Shown: positions 63,408-64,000 of the stretch, piece after piece | How positions within the stretch are numbered: the first letter of the stretch is position 1 | Layout: the number at the start of each line of letters is the position of its first letter | Assembly: GCA_023700805.1 (NCBI GenBank) | Contig: JAMPYF010000012.1 | Coordinates: forward strand, 1 to 64,000 | Direction of reading: 5' to 3' | Length of the DNA: 64,000 bases | Source of the DNA: Sulfuritalea sp. | Lineage (GTDB): Bacteria; Pseudomonadota; Gammaproteobacteria; Burkholderiales; Rhodocyclaceae | Translations under genes and position numbers: made by a program | Notes under the pieces: generated by a model | What the model was told of the DNA's origin: nothing | What the model saw: only the letters and a program-made list of their open reading frames with translations | Databases searched by the model: none

Positions 63408-63920
63408 CTAACAACCGGAAGTTACCACCGAAATCACCGGCGCGACGATGACGCCGCCACTGAGCGTCGCCTCCTGGTAGGTGATGCGGCAGTTGGGTAC
63501 CGTGCCGCCGGCGACGTCGAATGTCCGCGCGGTTCCGGTGCCTCCGGCAGTCAAGCCGTCCGCCGTGAGATTGAGGGCCGCCGCGGCATCGATGCCGGTC
63601 GCGGTGGCGGCCGGATAGCGATTGACGATATCGACCATCAGGCCGTCCATGTTCACCTTGGGCGGGGTCGAGGTGCAGTTCGTCAAGGTGAGGCTGGGCG
63701 CGGTGCCCGCAAGGTCCAGTTCGCAGCGCGAACGAGCCAAGCCCACGGCGGAACGCATCGAGCCGTAGATCGCGTTGGCCTTGGCCACCCGCGCGTCGCG
63801 CTGGGCGTCGATCAGGCGCGGCAAGGCCACGGCGGCGAGTATGCCGATGATGGTAATCACGATCACCAGTTCGATAAGCGTAAAGCCACGTACCTGCGGA
63901 GTGCTGAAGCCTGATTTCAT
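63408..63920 (-). CDS. Type IV pilin or minor pilin, MSHA type
   Basis: A 170-residue prepilin with a 12-residue leader and cleavage at RG/FTLIELVIVITIIGILAA. Four Cys (SRCEL, TNCTS, PNCRI and the final SGC) suggest two disulfides, the last closing the C-terminal loop. It is upstream of the shorter pilin in the same direction, so the two are probably one transcript. Confidence 0.9.
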   Translation of the reverse strand: MKSGFSTPQVRGFTLIELVIVITIIGILAAVALPRLIDAQRDARVAKANAIYGSMRSAVGLARSRCELDLAGTAPSLTLTNCTSTPPKVNMDGLMVDIVNRYPAATATGIDAAAALNLTADGLTAGGTGTARTFDVAGGTVPNCRITYQEATLSGGVIVAPVISVVTSGC

Positions 63921-63936
63921 GGTCGTGCGGACTTTC

Positions 63937-63991
63937 TGTGCGTGGACTGGCGAAAAATAGCAGATCGAATCGGAGTCATTAAGGCGATTAT
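63937..63991 (-). promoter_or_regulatory. Possible promoter region of the pilin genes
   Basis: On the minus strand TTAATG, a 17-base spacer and TATTTT lie about 25-60 bases before the pilin ATG. The match is modest. No sigma-54 type TGGC/TGC pair was seen. Confidence 0.3.
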
Positions 63992-64000
63992 CGGCCCCGG

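Overview
The window is dense, GC-rich chromosomal DNA (roughly two thirds G+C by eye) from a proteobacterium, most likely a betaproteobacterium of the Rhodocyclales/Sulfuritalea kind. That rests on gene content and order: lptD-surA-pdxA-rsmA, form II RuBisCO with CbbQ/CbbO, a lipoyl-fused LpdA, a BPH-type proteasome homologue and an MSHA-type pilus locus. The rank is inferred, not demonstrated. No rRNA, tRNA, CRISPR array, transposase or phage gene was found.

Layout: 1-3.5 kb, minus strand, ubiH (cut by the window edge), pepP and the murU-amgK cell-wall recycling pair. 3.7-11.8 kb, plus strand, lptD-surA-pdxA, a class II amidotransferase, rsmA and a BaiN-like flavoprotein. 11.8-18.6 kb, a DUF2892/Crp-Fnr pair, exonuclease III, a small Cys-rich protein with a PilZ protein, prlC, a DUF2189 membrane protein, purC and psiE. 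18.6-34.4 kb, a nearly complete Calvin-Benson-Bassham block read leftward: cbbY, cbbM, cbbQ, cbbO, then fbp, prk, tkt, gap, pgk, pyk, fba, with divergent cbbR. The shared palindrome CTTAT-N7-ATAAG lies in front of fbp and between cbbR and cbbY, so CbbR probably controls at least two units. 34.5-44 kb, an orphan GAF-MshEN protein, a thioredoxin-like protein, rsmE, a polyphosphate:AMP phosphotransferase, argA, yggX, phoU, rpiA and a large unknown protein. 44-51 kb, aceE-aceF-bph-lpdA, a pyruvate dehydrogenase operon carrying a proteasome-like gene. 51.3-54.4 kb, bioC-bioB and divergent comF. 54.4-63.9 kb, an MSHA-type pilus assembly operon (mshI to mshN), a PglL-type O-oligosaccharyltransferase and two type IV pilin genes.

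The least expected signal is two families of small dispersed repeats that enter reading frames. Family A is a short core (RAGTTGGCGCTGRC followed by GNNACGGCG) seen ten times. Two copies carry a roughly 40-base hairpin between the two halves; one is in frame inside rsmA and the other is intergenic. Family B is a composite hairpin element of about 100 bases at gene junctions, with three full copies and one partial. It is translated as a C-terminal tail of pdxA, and it fills the N-terminal coding region of bioC and ubiH, whose only in-frame start codons lie inside the preceding gene.
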